Part shown: positions 26,739-35,616 of the stretch, piece after piece
Layout of the letters: each line of letters begins with the position of its first letter
How positions within the stretch are numbered: the stretch's first letter is position 1
DNA from: Comamonadaceae bacterium
GTDB taxonomy: Bacteria; Pseudomonadota; Gammaproteobacteria; Burkholderiales; Burkholderiaceae_C
Direction of reading: 5' to 3'
Length of the DNA stretch: 64,000 bases
NCBI GenBank assembly: GCA_947448735.1
Contig: CANFOS010000008.1
Coordinates: 62,001-126,000, forward strand
The notes under the pieces: model-generated
Seen by the model: the letters and a program-made list of their open reading frames with translations, nothing else
Database searches by the model: none
Told to the model about the DNA's origin: nothing
Position numbers and translations under genes: made by a program

Positions 26739-27706
26739 TGCCGCTTATGCACCTCGCCGCTGGCTGGTGCAATGCTGAGCGTCGGCAGGCGCAAGCCGTA
26801 AACCACCGCCTGCTTGTCCGCCGCCAGTACCCAGGCGCACAGGCGCGACAGCTTGTGTTCCTTGTCGCCCGTACCGGCCTGCATGAAGTCAAGCCACAGC
26901 TCAAGGGCATTGGCTTGCGCGCTGTCACGCACCACCAGTCCATTGCCTGACTCGTCTGCTTTGGCGGCTTTCTTCCACACGACCAGCCTCAATGGGTCAC
27001 CCCGCCTGTAGCCACGCACGCCATCCAATTCGCCGGTGTCGCGCGTACGCGAGGCATTGGCTGCATCGCCAGAGCGCGGCTCGCCAGGCGGCAGGGGCGG
27101 TGCCTGGCTTTCAGGTGCGGGATACACCAGCACCTGTGCAGCAGGCCGCCAGACGGTCCAGACGCGAAACGTTCCGATTGGAAATCGTGTCTCGGCCGTC
27201 AGCGTGGGCAGGCGGTGCAGGCCGCGTCCGGTGGGCTTGAAAGCCACTTGTACGGTGCTGTTGCCCTGGCCGGGAACATCCGTCCAGACCCAGTGCTTTG
27301 ACGCACGGCTGTCCAATACGCTCAGGCCAATGCCGTGGCGGGTGGCGCGCCGGGTATTCGTCAACCGGATGTCAACAGGGGCTGTGGCACCGGCGTAATG
27401 TGCGCCGGGTGCCTGCAGATGCAGGGCCAGCCCGCGTAGCGTGCCGTGGCACACGTGCATACCGATCAGCGCGCTGCCCGCCAGCAAAAAGGTCAGAAGG
27501 TAGCCCAGATTGAGCTGGTAGTTGATCGAGGCCACCAGCAGGATCATCAGCGTGACACCCAGCATCAGCCCGGGACGGGTGGGCAAGATGTAAACGGTAC
27601 GCTGCGTTAGCGTGATGTGGTCACTCAGCGGAAGCCGGTTTTCAAACCAGCGGCGAAAGCGTTGACGAAAATAAACGGCGGGTCGGGAAAGCACGGGACT
27701 CAACAC
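26711..27706 (-). CDS. DUF58 domain-containing membrane protein
   Basis: A 331-residue protein. Two hydrophobic helices near the N terminus (RPGLMLGVTLMILLVASINYQLNLGYLLTFLLAGSALIGM region) are followed by the DUF58 segment, with GELDGVRGYRRGDPLRLVVWKKAAK close to the C-terminal third, the family's R.Y..GD..R.I.W signature. DUF58 proteins usually accompany MoxR ATPases and transglutaminase-like partners, as here. The biochemical role is undefined. It begins 3 bases after the moxR stop and overlaps the following gene. Confidence 0.9.
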   Translation of the reverse strand: MLSPVLSRPAVYFRQRFRRWFENRLPLSDHITLTQRTVYILPTRPGLMLGVTLMILLVASINYQLNLGYLLTFLLAGSALIGMHVCHGTLRGLALHLQAPGAHYAGATAPVDIRLTNTRRATRHGIGLSVLDSRASKHWVWTDVPGQGNSTVQVAFKPTGRGLHRLPTLTAETRFPIGTFRVWTVWRPAAQVLVYPAPESQAPPLPPGEPRSGDAANASRTRDTGELDGVRGYRRGDPLRLVVWKKAAKADESGNGLVVRDSAQANALELWLDFMQAGTGDKEHKLSRLCAWVLAADKQAVVYGLRLPTLSIAPASGEVHKRQCLEALALC

Positions 27707-27709
27707 CCA

Positions 27710-28630
27710 TCACGGCAGCGGTACAGCGGCCAGCATGGCGCGTACCTGCTCCATCGCGCCGCGTCCTGCGTTGCTCACAGGTATCAGGCGGTGCGCAGCC
27801 GTTTGCGGCAACACCGCGGCGATGTCGTCGGGCGCCACATAGTCGCGTTGGTTTAAAAATGCCTGCGCCTTGGCGGCGCGCATCACGGCGATGCCTGCCC
27901 TGGGGCTCAGACCCTGCAAAAACCAGCGGCCTGAACGGGTGGCGGCCATCAGGTCTTGCATGTAGTTCAGCAGCGGCTCTGCGGCATGCACCTGGCTGAC
28001 CTGACTTTGCAGCGCCATCAGGTCGTGCGGCGTCAGCACAGCCTGCAGCTTGTCCACCATGTCGCGCCGGTCGGCACCTTTGAGAAGTTCACGTTCTGCC
28101 GCGCGGTCCGGGTAGCCAAGCGATATGCGCATGTGAAAGCGGTCCAGCTGCGATTCAGGCAGCGCATAGGTGCCGAGCTGGTCATGCGGGTTTTGCGTGG
28201 CAATGACAAAAAACGGCAAGGGCAGGGGGCGCGTGGCCCCTTCAATCGTGACTTGCTTTTCTTCCATCGCCTCCAGGAGCGCGCTTTGGGTTTTGGGGCT
28301 GGCCCGGTTGATCTCGTCTGCCAGCAGCACTTGGGCAAACAGCGGCCCCGGGTGAAACACGAAGCTTTCTTTTTGCCGCTCGTAAATCGACACCCCTGAC
28401 AAATCGCTTGGCATCAAGTCAGCTGTGAACTGAACGCGTGAAAATTGCAGCCCGAATGATCGGGACAGCGCATGCGCCAAAGTCGTTTTGCCGACACCGG
28501 GGACGTCCTCAATCAGCAAATGACCGCCCGCCAACAAGCAGGCCACGCAGTCTTGCACCTGTGCGGGCTTCCCCACAATGACCGTGTTAAGCTGATTTAA
28601 GAGAGTGGTGAGTTTTTCTTTAACTTGCAT
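27710..28630 (-). CDS. MoxR-family AAA+ ATPase
   Basis: A 306-residue AAA+ chaperone. Walker A is EDVPGVGKTTLAHALSRSF. Other motifs are GPLFAQVLLADEINRASPKTQSALLEAMEE (Walker B and sensor region) and FFVIATQNPHDQLGTYALPESQLDRFHM. The C-terminal helical lid contains LSPRAGIAVMRAAKAQAFL. I chose the ATG at 28630 (MQVKEKLTTLL). A longer open frame upstream is antisense to the deacetylase gene and not real. MoxR proteins act with DUF58 and VWA partners in maturation of protein complexes. The next gene upstream is divergent, with only 30 bases between starts. Confidence 0.94.
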   Translation of the reverse strand: MQVKEKLTTLLNQLNTVIVGKPAQVQDCVACLLAGGHLLIEDVPGVGKTTLAHALSRSFGLQFSRVQFTADLMPSDLSGVSIYERQKESFVFHPGPLFAQVLLADEINRASPKTQSALLEAMEEKQVTIEGATRPLPLPFFVIATQNPHDQLGTYALPESQLDRFHMRISLGYPDRAAERELLKGADRRDMVDKLQAVLTPHDLMALQSQVSQVHAAEPLLNYMQDLMAATRSGRWFLQGLSPRAGIAVMRAAKAQAFLNQRDYVAPDDIAAVLPQTAAHRLIPVSNAGRGAMEQVRAMLAAVPLP

Positions 28631-28660
28631 TTTGTTACGATAACTCAAAATAGTGGCCCC

Positions 28661-29614
28661 ATGAACGCGACTGGTTATTTCACACACCCGGATTGCCGGA
28701 AACACGAGATGGGACGCGGCCACCCCGAGTGCCCGGAGCGGCTTGACGCGATTGAAGACTGGCTTTTGACCACCGGCGTCAAAGACGCACTTGATTGTCG
28801 CCAGGCACCCGAGGCTCCCATCGCTGACATTGAACTGAGCCATGACCGAATGATGGTGGCCGGTATTCGCGGCCTGGGCGCACAATTGCTGGACGACATC
28901 AATGCCGGTGGGCCGGCCTACGCGTCGATCGACCCTGACACGACGATGAACGTGCATACGTGGAGCGCCGCCTTGCATGCAGCAGGTGCTGCGCTGGCTG
29001 CGACCGATGCCGTGATGGCCGGCGAGATGGAAAACGCTTTTTGCGCGGTGCGACCGCCCGGCCACCATGCCTGCCATGACAAAGCCATGGGCTTTTGTTT
29101 CTTCAACAACATTGCCATTGCCGCACGTTATGCGCTTGAGCGCCATGGCCTAAAGCGCGTGGCGGTGGTTGACTTTGACGTCCACCACGGCAATGGCACA
29201 GAAGACATTTTGAAGGGTGACGACCGGGTGCTGATGGTCGGGTTTTTCCAGCACCCGTTTTACCCTTACTGCGGCACCGACCATCCGGCCAGCAACATGC
29301 TGAACCTGCCCATGCCGGCCTACACCCAAGGCATGGCGGTGCGCGAGATGATTGAGTCTTACTGGATACCGCGGCTGGACGCGTTTGAGCCTGACATGAT
29401 TTTCATCAGCGCCGGGTTTGACGCCCACCGTGATGATGATTTGGGCCAGATGGGCTTGGTCGAGCAGGACTACGCATGGATCACCCAGCGCATCAAAGAC
29501 GTGGCCAAGCGGCACTCACACGGCCGCATTGTTTCAAGCTTGGAAGGCGGCTATCACCTGAACGCCTTGGCCCGCAGTGTCGAAGCGCACATTCGTGTGC
29601 TGGCAGATTTATAG
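28661..29614 (+). CDS. histone deacetylase family protein
   Basis: A 317-residue zinc-dependent deacetylase-like protein (acetoin utilisation/acetylpolyamine class). Visible active-site motifs are FCAVRPPGHHACHDKAMGF (the paired His), DFDVHHGNGTEDI (zinc Asp and His) and SAGFDAHRDDDLGQM (second zinc Asp). Length fits bacterial class-II-like members. Substrate could be acetylpolyamines, acetylated proteins or other amides. I chose the ATG at 28661 (MNATGYFTHP); earlier TTG codons overlap the moxR start. An enoyl-CoA hydratase gene starts 8 bases downstream. Confidence 0.93.
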   Translation: MNATGYFTHPDCRKHEMGRGHPECPERLDAIEDWLLTTGVKDALDCRQAPEAPIADIELSHDRMMVAGIRGLGAQLLDDINAGGPAYASIDPDTTMNVHTWSAALHAAGAALAATDAVMAGEMENAFCAVRPPGHHACHDKAMGFCFFNNIAIAARYALERHGLKRVAVVDFDVHHGNGTEDILKGDDRVLMVGFFQHPFYPYCGTDHPASNMLNLPMPAYTQGMAVREMIESYWIPRLDAFEPDMIFISAGFDAHRDDDLGQMGLVEQDYAWITQRIKDVAKRHSHGRIVSSLEGGYHLNALARSVEAHIRVLADL

Positions 29615-29622
29615 ACGTTCCC

Positions 29623-30420
29623 ATGACCACAACACCCACCGAACTCCCGCCACCCTTACTGCACAACCGTGACGCCCGGGGGGTGCACACACTGGTGCTG
29701 AACCGACCCGCCAGCTTTAATGCCCTGAGCCACGACATGCTGGCAGCGCTGCAAGCGGCACTTGACTTTGTTGCCGACGATGCCACGGCTCGATTGGTTG
29801 TCATTGCCGCCGAAGGCAAGGCCTTTTGCGCTGGCCACAACCTCAAGGACATGCGCGCTCACCCCGAACTGGCTTACTACCAAAAGTTGTTTGCCCAATG
29901 CACGCGCATGATGCTGACGATTCAAAATTTGCCTGTGCCGGTCGTTGCAAGGGTCCAGGGCTTGGCCACTGCCGCAGGTTGCCAATTGGTGGCTCAGTGC
30001 GATTTGGCCGTGGCTGCCAGCAACGCCACTTTCGGCGTCAACGGGATTGACGTGGGCCTGTTTTGCGCCACACCCAGTGTGCCGCTGGTGCGCAACATGC
30101 CCGCCAAGCAAGCCATGGAAATGCTGCTGACGGGCGAGTTCATCAGCGCAGATGAGGCGCGTGTTCGCGGCTTGGTCAACCGGGTAGCGCCGCTTGACGC
30201 GCTTGATTCTGAGCTTGAAAAACTGGTGCTGTCCATCCTGGCCAAACCGCGTGAAGCCCTCGCTTTGGGCAAAGCACTTTTTTACAAGCAGCGCGAAACC
30301 GGTATCGAAGCGGCATACCAGCTGGCGGGCCAAACCATGGCCTGCAACATGAACCACCCGGTTGCCCAAGAAGGCGTGCAGGCGTTCATCGACAAGAGGA
30401 AGCCGCAATGGCCAGCGTGA
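29623..30420 (+). CDS. enoyl-CoA hydratase/isomerase family protein
   Basis: A 265-residue crotonase-fold enzyme. It shows VLNRPASFNALSHDML at the N terminus and AEGKAFCAGHNLKDMRAH (first oxyanion hole segment). GLATAAGCQLVAQCDLAVAASNATFGVNGIDVGLFC gives the second oxyanion Gly-Gly region, and VNRVAPLDALDSELEKL follows. At the position of one catalytic Glu the sequence reads A-A-G-C-Q-L-V-A-Q, so catalytic competence as a hydratase should be confirmed. I chose the ATG at 29623 (MTTTPTELPP). It overlaps the start of the MscS gene by 13 bases and lies 8 bases after the deacetylase gene, so the three appear to form an operon. Confidence 0.88.
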   Translation: MTTTPTELPPPLLHNRDARGVHTLVLNRPASFNALSHDMLAALQAALDFVADDATARLVVIAAEGKAFCAGHNLKDMRAHPELAYYQKLFAQCTRMMLTIQNLPVPVVARVQGLATAAGCQLVAQCDLAVAASNATFGVNGIDVGLFCATPSVPLVRNMPAKQAMEMLLTGEFISADEARVRGLVNRVAPLDALDSELEKLVLSILAKPREALALGKALFYKQRETGIEAAYQLAGQTMACNMNHPVAQEGVQAFIDKRKPQWPA

Positions 30421-31784
30421 GTTCTTTAAGCTTGTTGAGCCTGGGAACGATTTTTCCGCCGGGCTTGTTTTCCGGGTCGGCGGCCTACCCTAAGCAGCGG
30501 ATTGATAACTTTGACCAATGGTTGTCAGCCATCACGCAGTCCACCGCGCTGGTTGAACTGGCCGTGTTGCTGGCCTGTGCACTGCTGGCCTGGGCGGTGG
30601 TGCGGCTGGTTCGCCGCATCAGTCGTAACACCGATATCAAGTCAATCCTGTTTGGCAAACGCATCATTGACGGGGTGCTGTTTCCCATGCTGCTGTTGCT
30701 GACGGCTTACACCGTCAGCGTGCTGTTGGCCCGACTGTTTCCGCTGGCGGTCTTTAAGGTGGCGATTCCGGTGTTGTTGTCGCTGGCCGTTATCCGCTTG
30801 GGCGTGAAGGTGCTGCAAGCCGCTTTCAGCAATGCCCCCTGGGTGAGCGCGCTAGAGCGGTCCATTTCTTGGCTGGCCTGGCTCGTCATGCTGCTATGGG
30901 TCAGCGGCTTGCTGCCGGTGGTTTTGGAAGAGCTCGATGCCATTCACTGGAAAATGGGCACCAGCACTCTCTCGGTGCGTAATTTACTGGAAGGGTTTTT
31001 GACAGCCAGCGTGGTGATTTTGATCACGCTGTGGATATCGTCGAGCATCGAATCCAAGCTGCTGCGTAAAGCCACGGGCAATGAGCTGTCACTGCGCAAG
31101 GCTGCCAGCAACGCAATTCGTGTGGTGCTGGTGTTTGTCGGCCTCATGGTCGCCTTGTCAGCAGTGGGGATTGACTTGACGGCGCTGTCGGTGTTGGGCG
31201 GAGCGATCGGCGTGGGTGTGGGCTTTGGTCTGCAAAAGCTGGCTGCCAACTACGTCAGTGGTTTTGTCATGCTGGCCGAGCGCAGCGTGCGCATTGGCGA
31301 CAACGTGAGGGTTGACGGTTTTGAAGGGCTGATCACCGACATCCGGGCGCGTTACACCGTGGTGCGCGCACTGTCGGGGCGCGAATCGATCGTGCCTAAC
31401 GAAATGTTCATCAGCAACCGGATTGAAAACCTCTCGCTGGCTGATTTGCGGGTGCTCCAATCGACTGTGGTGTCTGTTGGATATGACAGCGATGTCGATC
31501 TGGTGATGCGCCTGCTGGCCGATGCAGCGCTGTCACAGGAGCGCGTTTTGAAAGACCCCGGGCCTGGGGTGAATCTGACCAATTTTGGTCCTGATGGCCT
31601 TGAATTCACCCTCAATTACTGGATGACTGACCCCGAAAACGGACAGCAAAACTTGCGTTCGCTGGTCAATCTTGCAGCTTTGGCAGCACTGCGTGAGCAC
31701 GGCATTGAAATTCCCTTTCCCCAGCGTGTGTTGCACACAAAGGTCGATGCGAAAGCGCAGCCCAATAGTGGTGCAAACGCCTAG
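30408..31784 (+). CDS. MscS-family mechanosensitive ion channel
   Basis: A 458-residue inner-membrane channel that gates on membrane tension. Residues of about 45-210 carry several helices. The pore helix and following segment are GGAIGVGVGFGLQKLAANYVSGFVMLAERSVRIGDNVRVD, with the Gly/Ala packing typical of MscS TM3. The beta-domain contains VRALSGRESIVPNEMFISNRIENLS. Its N-terminal extension with extra helices makes it larger than E. coli MscS (286 residues), so it is a YbdG/YjeP-like longer homologue. The ATG overlaps the preceding gene. Confidence 0.93.
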   Translation: MASVSSLSLLSLGTIFPPGLFSGSAAYPKQRIDNFDQWLSAITQSTALVELAVLLACALLAWAVVRLVRRISRNTDIKSILFGKRIIDGVLFPMLLLLTAYTVSVLLARLFPLAVFKVAIPVLLSLAVIRLGVKVLQAAFSNAPWVSALERSISWLAWLVMLLWVSGLLPVVLEELDAIHWKMGTSTLSVRNLLEGFLTASVVILITLWISSSIESKLLRKATGNELSLRKAASNAIRVVLVFVGLMVALSAVGIDLTALSVLGGAIGVGVGFGLQKLAANYVSGFVMLAERSVRIGDNVRVDGFEGLITDIRARYTVVRALSGRESIVPNEMFISNRIENLSLADLRVLQSTVVSVGYDSDVDLVMRLLADAALSQERVLKDPGPGVNLTNFGPDGLEFTLNYWMTDPENGQQNLRSLVNLAALAALREHGIEIPFPQRVLHTKVDAKAQPNSGANA

Positions 31785-31798
31785 AGGGATTTAAAAAT

Positions 31799-31812
31799 AG
31801 AACGACCGTTCT
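31799..31812. promoter_or_regulatory. palindromic operator-like site upstream of etfBA
   Basis: AGAACGACCGTTCT is a near-perfect dyad (arms AGAACG and CGTTCT around a 2-base centre), with A-rich sequence on the left and T-rich sequence on the right extending the symmetry. It lies about 116 bases before the etfB start. The shape resembles operators of TetR-family regulators of fatty-acid or branched-chain degradation. I cannot name the regulator, and none is encoded in the window. Confidence 0.55.
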
Positions 31813-31928
31813 TTTTCTGTAAACTAAGGGCTATTGGAGCCTCTGGTAAACCATGCAACCCGCATAGAAGCATAAAATGCAGGGTTTACCTTTACGTCAA
31901 CGTCAATTAACCATCCTGGAGCCGCGCA

Positions 31929-32678
31929 ATGAAGGTTTTGGTACCCGTCAAACGAGTCGTCGATTACAACGTCAAAGTTCGCGTTAAGTCCGACGGCACA
32001 GGCATTGATATCGCCAACGTCAAAATGAGCATGAACCCCTTTGACGAGATTGCCATTGAAGAAGCCACGCGGCTGAAAGAAAAAGGCCTTGCCACTGAAA
32101 TCATCGCCGTGAGCTGTGGCGTGTTGCAGTGTCAGGAAACCTTGCGCACGGCCATGGCCATTGGCGCAGACCGCGCGATTCTGGTGGAAACCGCTGAAGA
32201 ACTGCAGCCGTTGGCGGTCGCCAAGCTGCTCAAGGCCCTGGTGGACAAAGAGCAGCCACAACTCGTCATTCTGGGCAAGCAAGCCATTGATGATGACTGC
32301 AACCAGACCGGCCAGATGCTGGCTGCCTTGCTGGGCTGGCCGCAGGCAACTTTTGCCTCCAAGGTTGAAGTTGCCGATGGCGTTGCCAAGGTCACCCGTG
32401 AGGTTGATGGCGGTCTGGAAACCCTATCCCTGACGCTGCCTGCCATCATCACGACTGACTTGCGCCTGAACGAGCCGCGCTACGTCACGCTGCCCAACAT
32501 CATGAAGGCCAAGAAGAAGCAGCTGGATAACTTCAAGCCTGAAGATCTGGGTGTCGATGTCAAGCCGCGTATCAAAACCCTCAAGGTCAGCGAGCCGCCC
32601 AAGCGCAGCGCGGGTATCAAGGTGGCCGATGTGGCCACGCTGATTGACAAGCTCAAAAACGAAGCCAAAGTGATTTAA
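31929..32678 (+). CDS. etfB: electron transfer flavoprotein subunit beta
   Basis: A 249-residue subunit that, with EtfA, carries electrons from acyl-CoA dehydrogenases to ETF-quinone oxidoreductase. Signatures: [20 protein letters not shown] at the start, [19 protein letters not shown], the [13 protein letters not shown] motif, [31 protein letters not shown], and [20 protein letters not shown]. It is followed 11 bases later by etfA. A GGAG Shine-Dalgarno-like sequence lies upstream. Confidence 0.97.
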   Translation: MKVLVPVKRVVDYNVKVRVKSDGTGIDIANVKMSMNPFDEIAIEEATRLKEKGLATEIIAVSCGVLQCQETLRTAMAIGADRAILVETAEELQPLAVAKLLKALVDKEQPQLVILGKQAIDDDCNQTGQMLAALLGWPQATFASKVEVADGVAKVTREVDGGLETLSLTLPAIITTDLRLNEPRYVTLPNIMKAKKKQLDNFKPEDLGVDVKPRIKTLKVSEPPKRSAGIKVADVATLIDKLKNEAKVI

Positions 32679-32689
32679 GGACGCACGCC

Positions 32690-33622
32690 ATGACCTCTTT
32701 AGTAATTGCCGAACACGACAACGCCAGCATCAAGCCGGCCACCCTGAATACCGTGACAGCTGCTGCCCAGTGCGGTGGTGAGGTTCATATTCTGGTAGCA
32801 GGCAAGGGCGCTGAAGGCGCTGCAAAAGCCGCTTCAACGATTGCGGGCGTCGCCAAAGTCATTCATGTCGAGGGCGATCATTTCGCCCACGGCCTGGCTG
32901 AAAACATGGCGACGCAAGTTTTGTCGATTGCCGCCAGCTACTCACACATTCTTTTCCCGGCGACGGCGTCCGGCAAAAACATTGCCCCTCGCGTGGCCGC
33001 GGCACTCGATGTGGGTCAGATTTCTGACATCACCCAGGTGGATGCACCGGACACCTTTGAGCGTCCCATTTACGCGGGCAACGCGATTGCTACCGTGCAA
33101 AGCATGGACGCCACGAAAGTCATCACCGTGCGCACGACGGGTTTTGATCCTGCTGCCAGCACGGGCGGCAGCGCCGCCATGGAGGTGCTCGCAGGTGTCG
33201 CCGACAGTGGTAAAACCGCATTTTTGGGCTCAGAAATTGCCAAAAACGATCGGCCCGAGCTGACAGCCGCCAAGATCATCGTCTCCGGGGGTCGCGCTTT
33301 GGGTTCCGCGGAAAAATTCAATGATGTCATGACGCCCCTGGCCGACAAGTTGGGCGCCGCACTTGGGGCATCGCGCGCTGCGGTCGACGCCGGCTACGCC
33401 CCGAATGACTGGCAAGTGGGCCAGACCGGCAAGATCGTGGCGCCTCAGCTTTACATCGCCGCAGGCATATCGGGAGCCATCCAGCATCTGGCTGGCATGA
33501 AGGACAGCAAGGTCATCGTGGCCATCAACAAAGACCCCGAAGCGCCGATTTTCAGTGTGGCTGACTATGGGCTGGAGGCTGATCTGTTCGCCGCTGTGCC
33601 TGAGCTGACGGCAGCGCTTTAG
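32690..33622 (+). CDS. etfA: electron transfer flavoprotein subunit alpha
   Basis: A 310-residue FAD-binding ETF subunit. It begins [20 protein letters not shown], and the C-terminal FAD motif reads [40 protein letters not shown], the family hallmark. [11 protein letters not shown] segment precedes it. It is cotranscribed with etfB, and the following acyl-CoA dehydrogenase is probably a redox partner. Confidence 0.97.
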   Translation: MTSLVIAEHDNASIKPATLNTVTAAAQCGGEVHILVAGKGAEGAAKAASTIAGVAKVIHVEGDHFAHGLAENMATQVLSIAASYSHILFPATASGKNIAPRVAAALDVGQISDITQVDAPDTFERPIYAGNAIATVQSMDATKVITVRTTGFDPAASTGGSAAMEVLAGVADSGKTAFLGSEIAKNDRPELTAAKIIVSGGRALGSAEKFNDVMTPLADKLGAALGASRAAVDAGYAPNDWQVGQTGKIVAPQLYIAAGISGAIQHLAGMKDSKVIVAINKDPEAPIFSVADYGLEADLFAAVPELTAAL

Positions 33623-33637
33623 GCGTTTGACGACCCC

Positions 33638-33658
33638 GCCGCAGCGCCTCACTGCGGC
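33638..33658 (+). other. hairpin between etfA and the acyl-CoA dehydrogenase gene
   Basis: A 7-bp perfect inverted repeat (GCCGCAG with CTGCGGC) has a 7-base loop and no T run afterwards. It is therefore probably not a terminator. It could stabilise or partly attenuate the mRNA between etfBA and the dehydrogenase. Confidence 0.45.
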
Positions 33659-33683
33659 TTGAACACGACGACAGAGACATCAC

Positions 33684-35516
33684 ATGACTTACAAAGCCCC
33701 CCTCAAAGACATGCTGTTCAACATCCGGCACATCGCCGATATTGAACAGGTCGCCAAAATTCCCGGTTTTGCAGATGCGGGCTTTGAAACGGCACAGGCG
33801 GTGCTCGAAGAATGTGCCAAATTCAATGAAGGCGTGCTGGCACCCCTGAACTGGGCGGGCGACATCAATCCGTCAAGCTTCAAAGACGGTGTGGTCACCA
33901 CCACGCCCGGGTTCAAGGAAGCGTTCAAGCAATACGCTGAAGGCGGCTGGCAGGCGCTGCAGCACCCGTCTGAATATGGCGGCCAGGGCTTGCCGAAAAC
34001 CATTGGTGCGGCCTGCGGCGAAATGCTGAATTCGGCCAACATGAGCTTTGCCCTGTGCCCGCTGCTGACTGACGGCGCGATTGAGGCGCTGCTCACGGCG
34101 GGCAGCGATGAACTCAAAGCGACCTACCTGGAGAAACTGGTCACCGGCGAATGGACCGGCACCATGAACCTGACCGAGCCGCAAGCGGGCTCGGATCTGG
34201 CCGCTGTTCGCTCACGCGCCGAGCCGCAGGCCGATGGCACCTACAAGGTGTTTGGCACCAAGATTTACATCACCTACGGTGAGCACGACATGGCCGACAA
34301 CATCGTGCACCTGGTGCTGGCCCGCGTGACGGGGGCGCCTGAAGGCGTGAAGGGCATCAGCCTGTTTGTGGTGCCGAAATTCATGGTGGGCAAAGATGGC
34401 GCGTTAGGCGCGCGCAACGATGTGCATTGCGTCAGCATCGAGCACAAAATGGGCATCAAAGCCTCACCCACTGCCGTGTTGCAGTATGGCGACAACGGCG
34501 GCGCCGTGGGTTACATCGTCGGGCAAGAAAATCGCGGCCTCGAATACATGTTCATCATGATGAACTCGGCCCGCTACGCCGTCGGCGTGCAGGGTATCGC
34601 GATTGCCGAGCGCGCCTACCAAAAAGCGGTCAGCTTTGCCAAAGATCGCGTGCAAAGCCGACCGGTCGATGGTTCGATCAAGGCCAGTGCGCCCATCATC
34701 CACCACCCGGACGTCAAGCGCATGCTGATGACCATGCGCGCCTACACCGAAGGTTGCCGCGCCATGGCCAGCGGCGCCGCGGCTGCGTATGACGCAAGCC
34801 ACCACCACCCGGATGCGGATGTGCGCAAGCAAAACCTGGCGTTTTATGAGTTTATGGTGCCGCTCGTCAAAGGCTACAGCACCGAAATGAGTCTGGAAGT
34901 CACGTCCTTGGGCGTGCAAGTTCACGGCGGTATGGGCTTTATCGAAGAAACCGGCGCTGCGCAGTACTACCGGGACGCCAAGATTCTGACGATTTACGAG
35001 GGCACAACAGCCATTCAGGCCAACGACCTGATTGGCCGCAAAACGATGCGTGACGGAGGTCAGACGGCCAAGGCGATTGCGGCGCAAATTGAAGTGACGG
35101 AAAGCGAGTTGATCAAACGAGGCAACGCCGATGCGCTGGCCCAATTACCAGACGGCGCTGACGCGCTGGCAGTGGCCAAGCGCCTGAGAGCTGCGCGTAT
35201 GGCGTTGATCGACGTGATTGAGTTTGTGGTCGATTTCGGCAAGAACAGCCCCAATGCTGTCTTTTCGGGCAGCGTGCCGTACCTGATGCTGGCCGGCAAC
35301 GTTGTGGCAGGCTGGCAAATGGCGCGCTCATTGCTGGCAGCCCAGGAGCAGCTCGACAAATCGGAAGGTGGGGGCGTTGACGTTGACTTCATGAAGGCCA
35401 AGATAACCACGGCGCGGTTTTATGCCGACCACTTGCTGACCAAAGCGCCAGGCATGCGCGACAGCATTGTTGAGGGTGCAGACTGTGTGACAGCGCTGGC
35501 GCTTGAAGCGTTTTGA
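33684..35516 (+). CDS. acyl-CoA dehydrogenase (long form with C-terminal extension)
   Basis: A 610-residue flavoenzyme, longer than classic 380-residue acyl-CoA dehydrogenases because of an extra C-terminal helical domain (DmdC/FadE5-like class). Motifs: WTGTMNLTEPQAGSDLAAVRSRA (flavin region), MFIMMNSARYAVGVQGIAIAERAY, VHGGMGFIEETGAAQYYRDAKILTIYEGTTAIQANDLIGRK, where the Glu in YEGTT is the likely catalytic base. It follows etfA by 61 bases, which supports transfer of its electrons to EtfAB. The acyl substrate is unknown. Confidence 0.93.
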   Translation: MTYKAPLKDMLFNIRHIADIEQVAKIPGFADAGFETAQAVLEECAKFNEGVLAPLNWAGDINPSSFKDGVVTTTPGFKEAFKQYAEGGWQALQHPSEYGGQGLPKTIGAACGEMLNSANMSFALCPLLTDGAIEALLTAGSDELKATYLEKLVTGEWTGTMNLTEPQAGSDLAAVRSRAEPQADGTYKVFGTKIYITYGEHDMADNIVHLVLARVTGAPEGVKGISLFVVPKFMVGKDGALGARNDVHCVSIEHKMGIKASPTAVLQYGDNGGAVGYIVGQENRGLEYMFIMMNSARYAVGVQGIAIAERAYQKAVSFAKDRVQSRPVDGSIKASAPIIHHPDVKRMLMTMRAYTEGCRAMASGAAAAYDASHHHPDADVRKQNLAFYEFMVPLVKGYSTEMSLEVTSLGVQVHGGMGFIEETGAAQYYRDAKILTIYEGTTAIQANDLIGRKTMRDGGQTAKAIAAQIEVTESELIKRGNADALAQLPDGADALAVAKRLRAARMALIDVIEFVVDFGKNSPNAVFSGSVPYLMLAGNVVAGWQMARSLLAAQEQLDKSEGGGVDVDFMKAKITTARFYADHLLTKAPGMRDSIVEGADCVTALALEAF

Positions 35517-35528
35517 ATATTTTCAATC

Positions 35529-35582
35529 GCTATATTTTTGATAGCTGATTGTCTTCAGATTTATTGGGCTAGAAGCCTATTC
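35529..35582. repeat. family-I interspersed repeat, intergenic copy
   Basis: GCTATATTTTTGATAGCTG is followed by TTATTGGGCTAGAAGCC. The layout equals that of the other family-I copies. It lies in the gap between the acyl-CoA dehydrogenase and nitronate monooxygenase genes. Confidence 0.7.
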
Positions 35583-35616
35583 GATATCCCGATTCAGCCC
35601 TCTTTGAGTCAAATTC

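Noticed and set aside
27710-29146. Long 478-codon frame extending moxR upstream through the deacetylase gene
   Set aside because: The extra part is antisense to the well-supported deacetylase coding sequence and lacks family similarity. MoxR homology begins at the ATG at 28630.
29150-29515. Minus-strand 121-codon frame inside the deacetylase gene
   Set aside because: Antisense shadow of a conserved gene with no family features.
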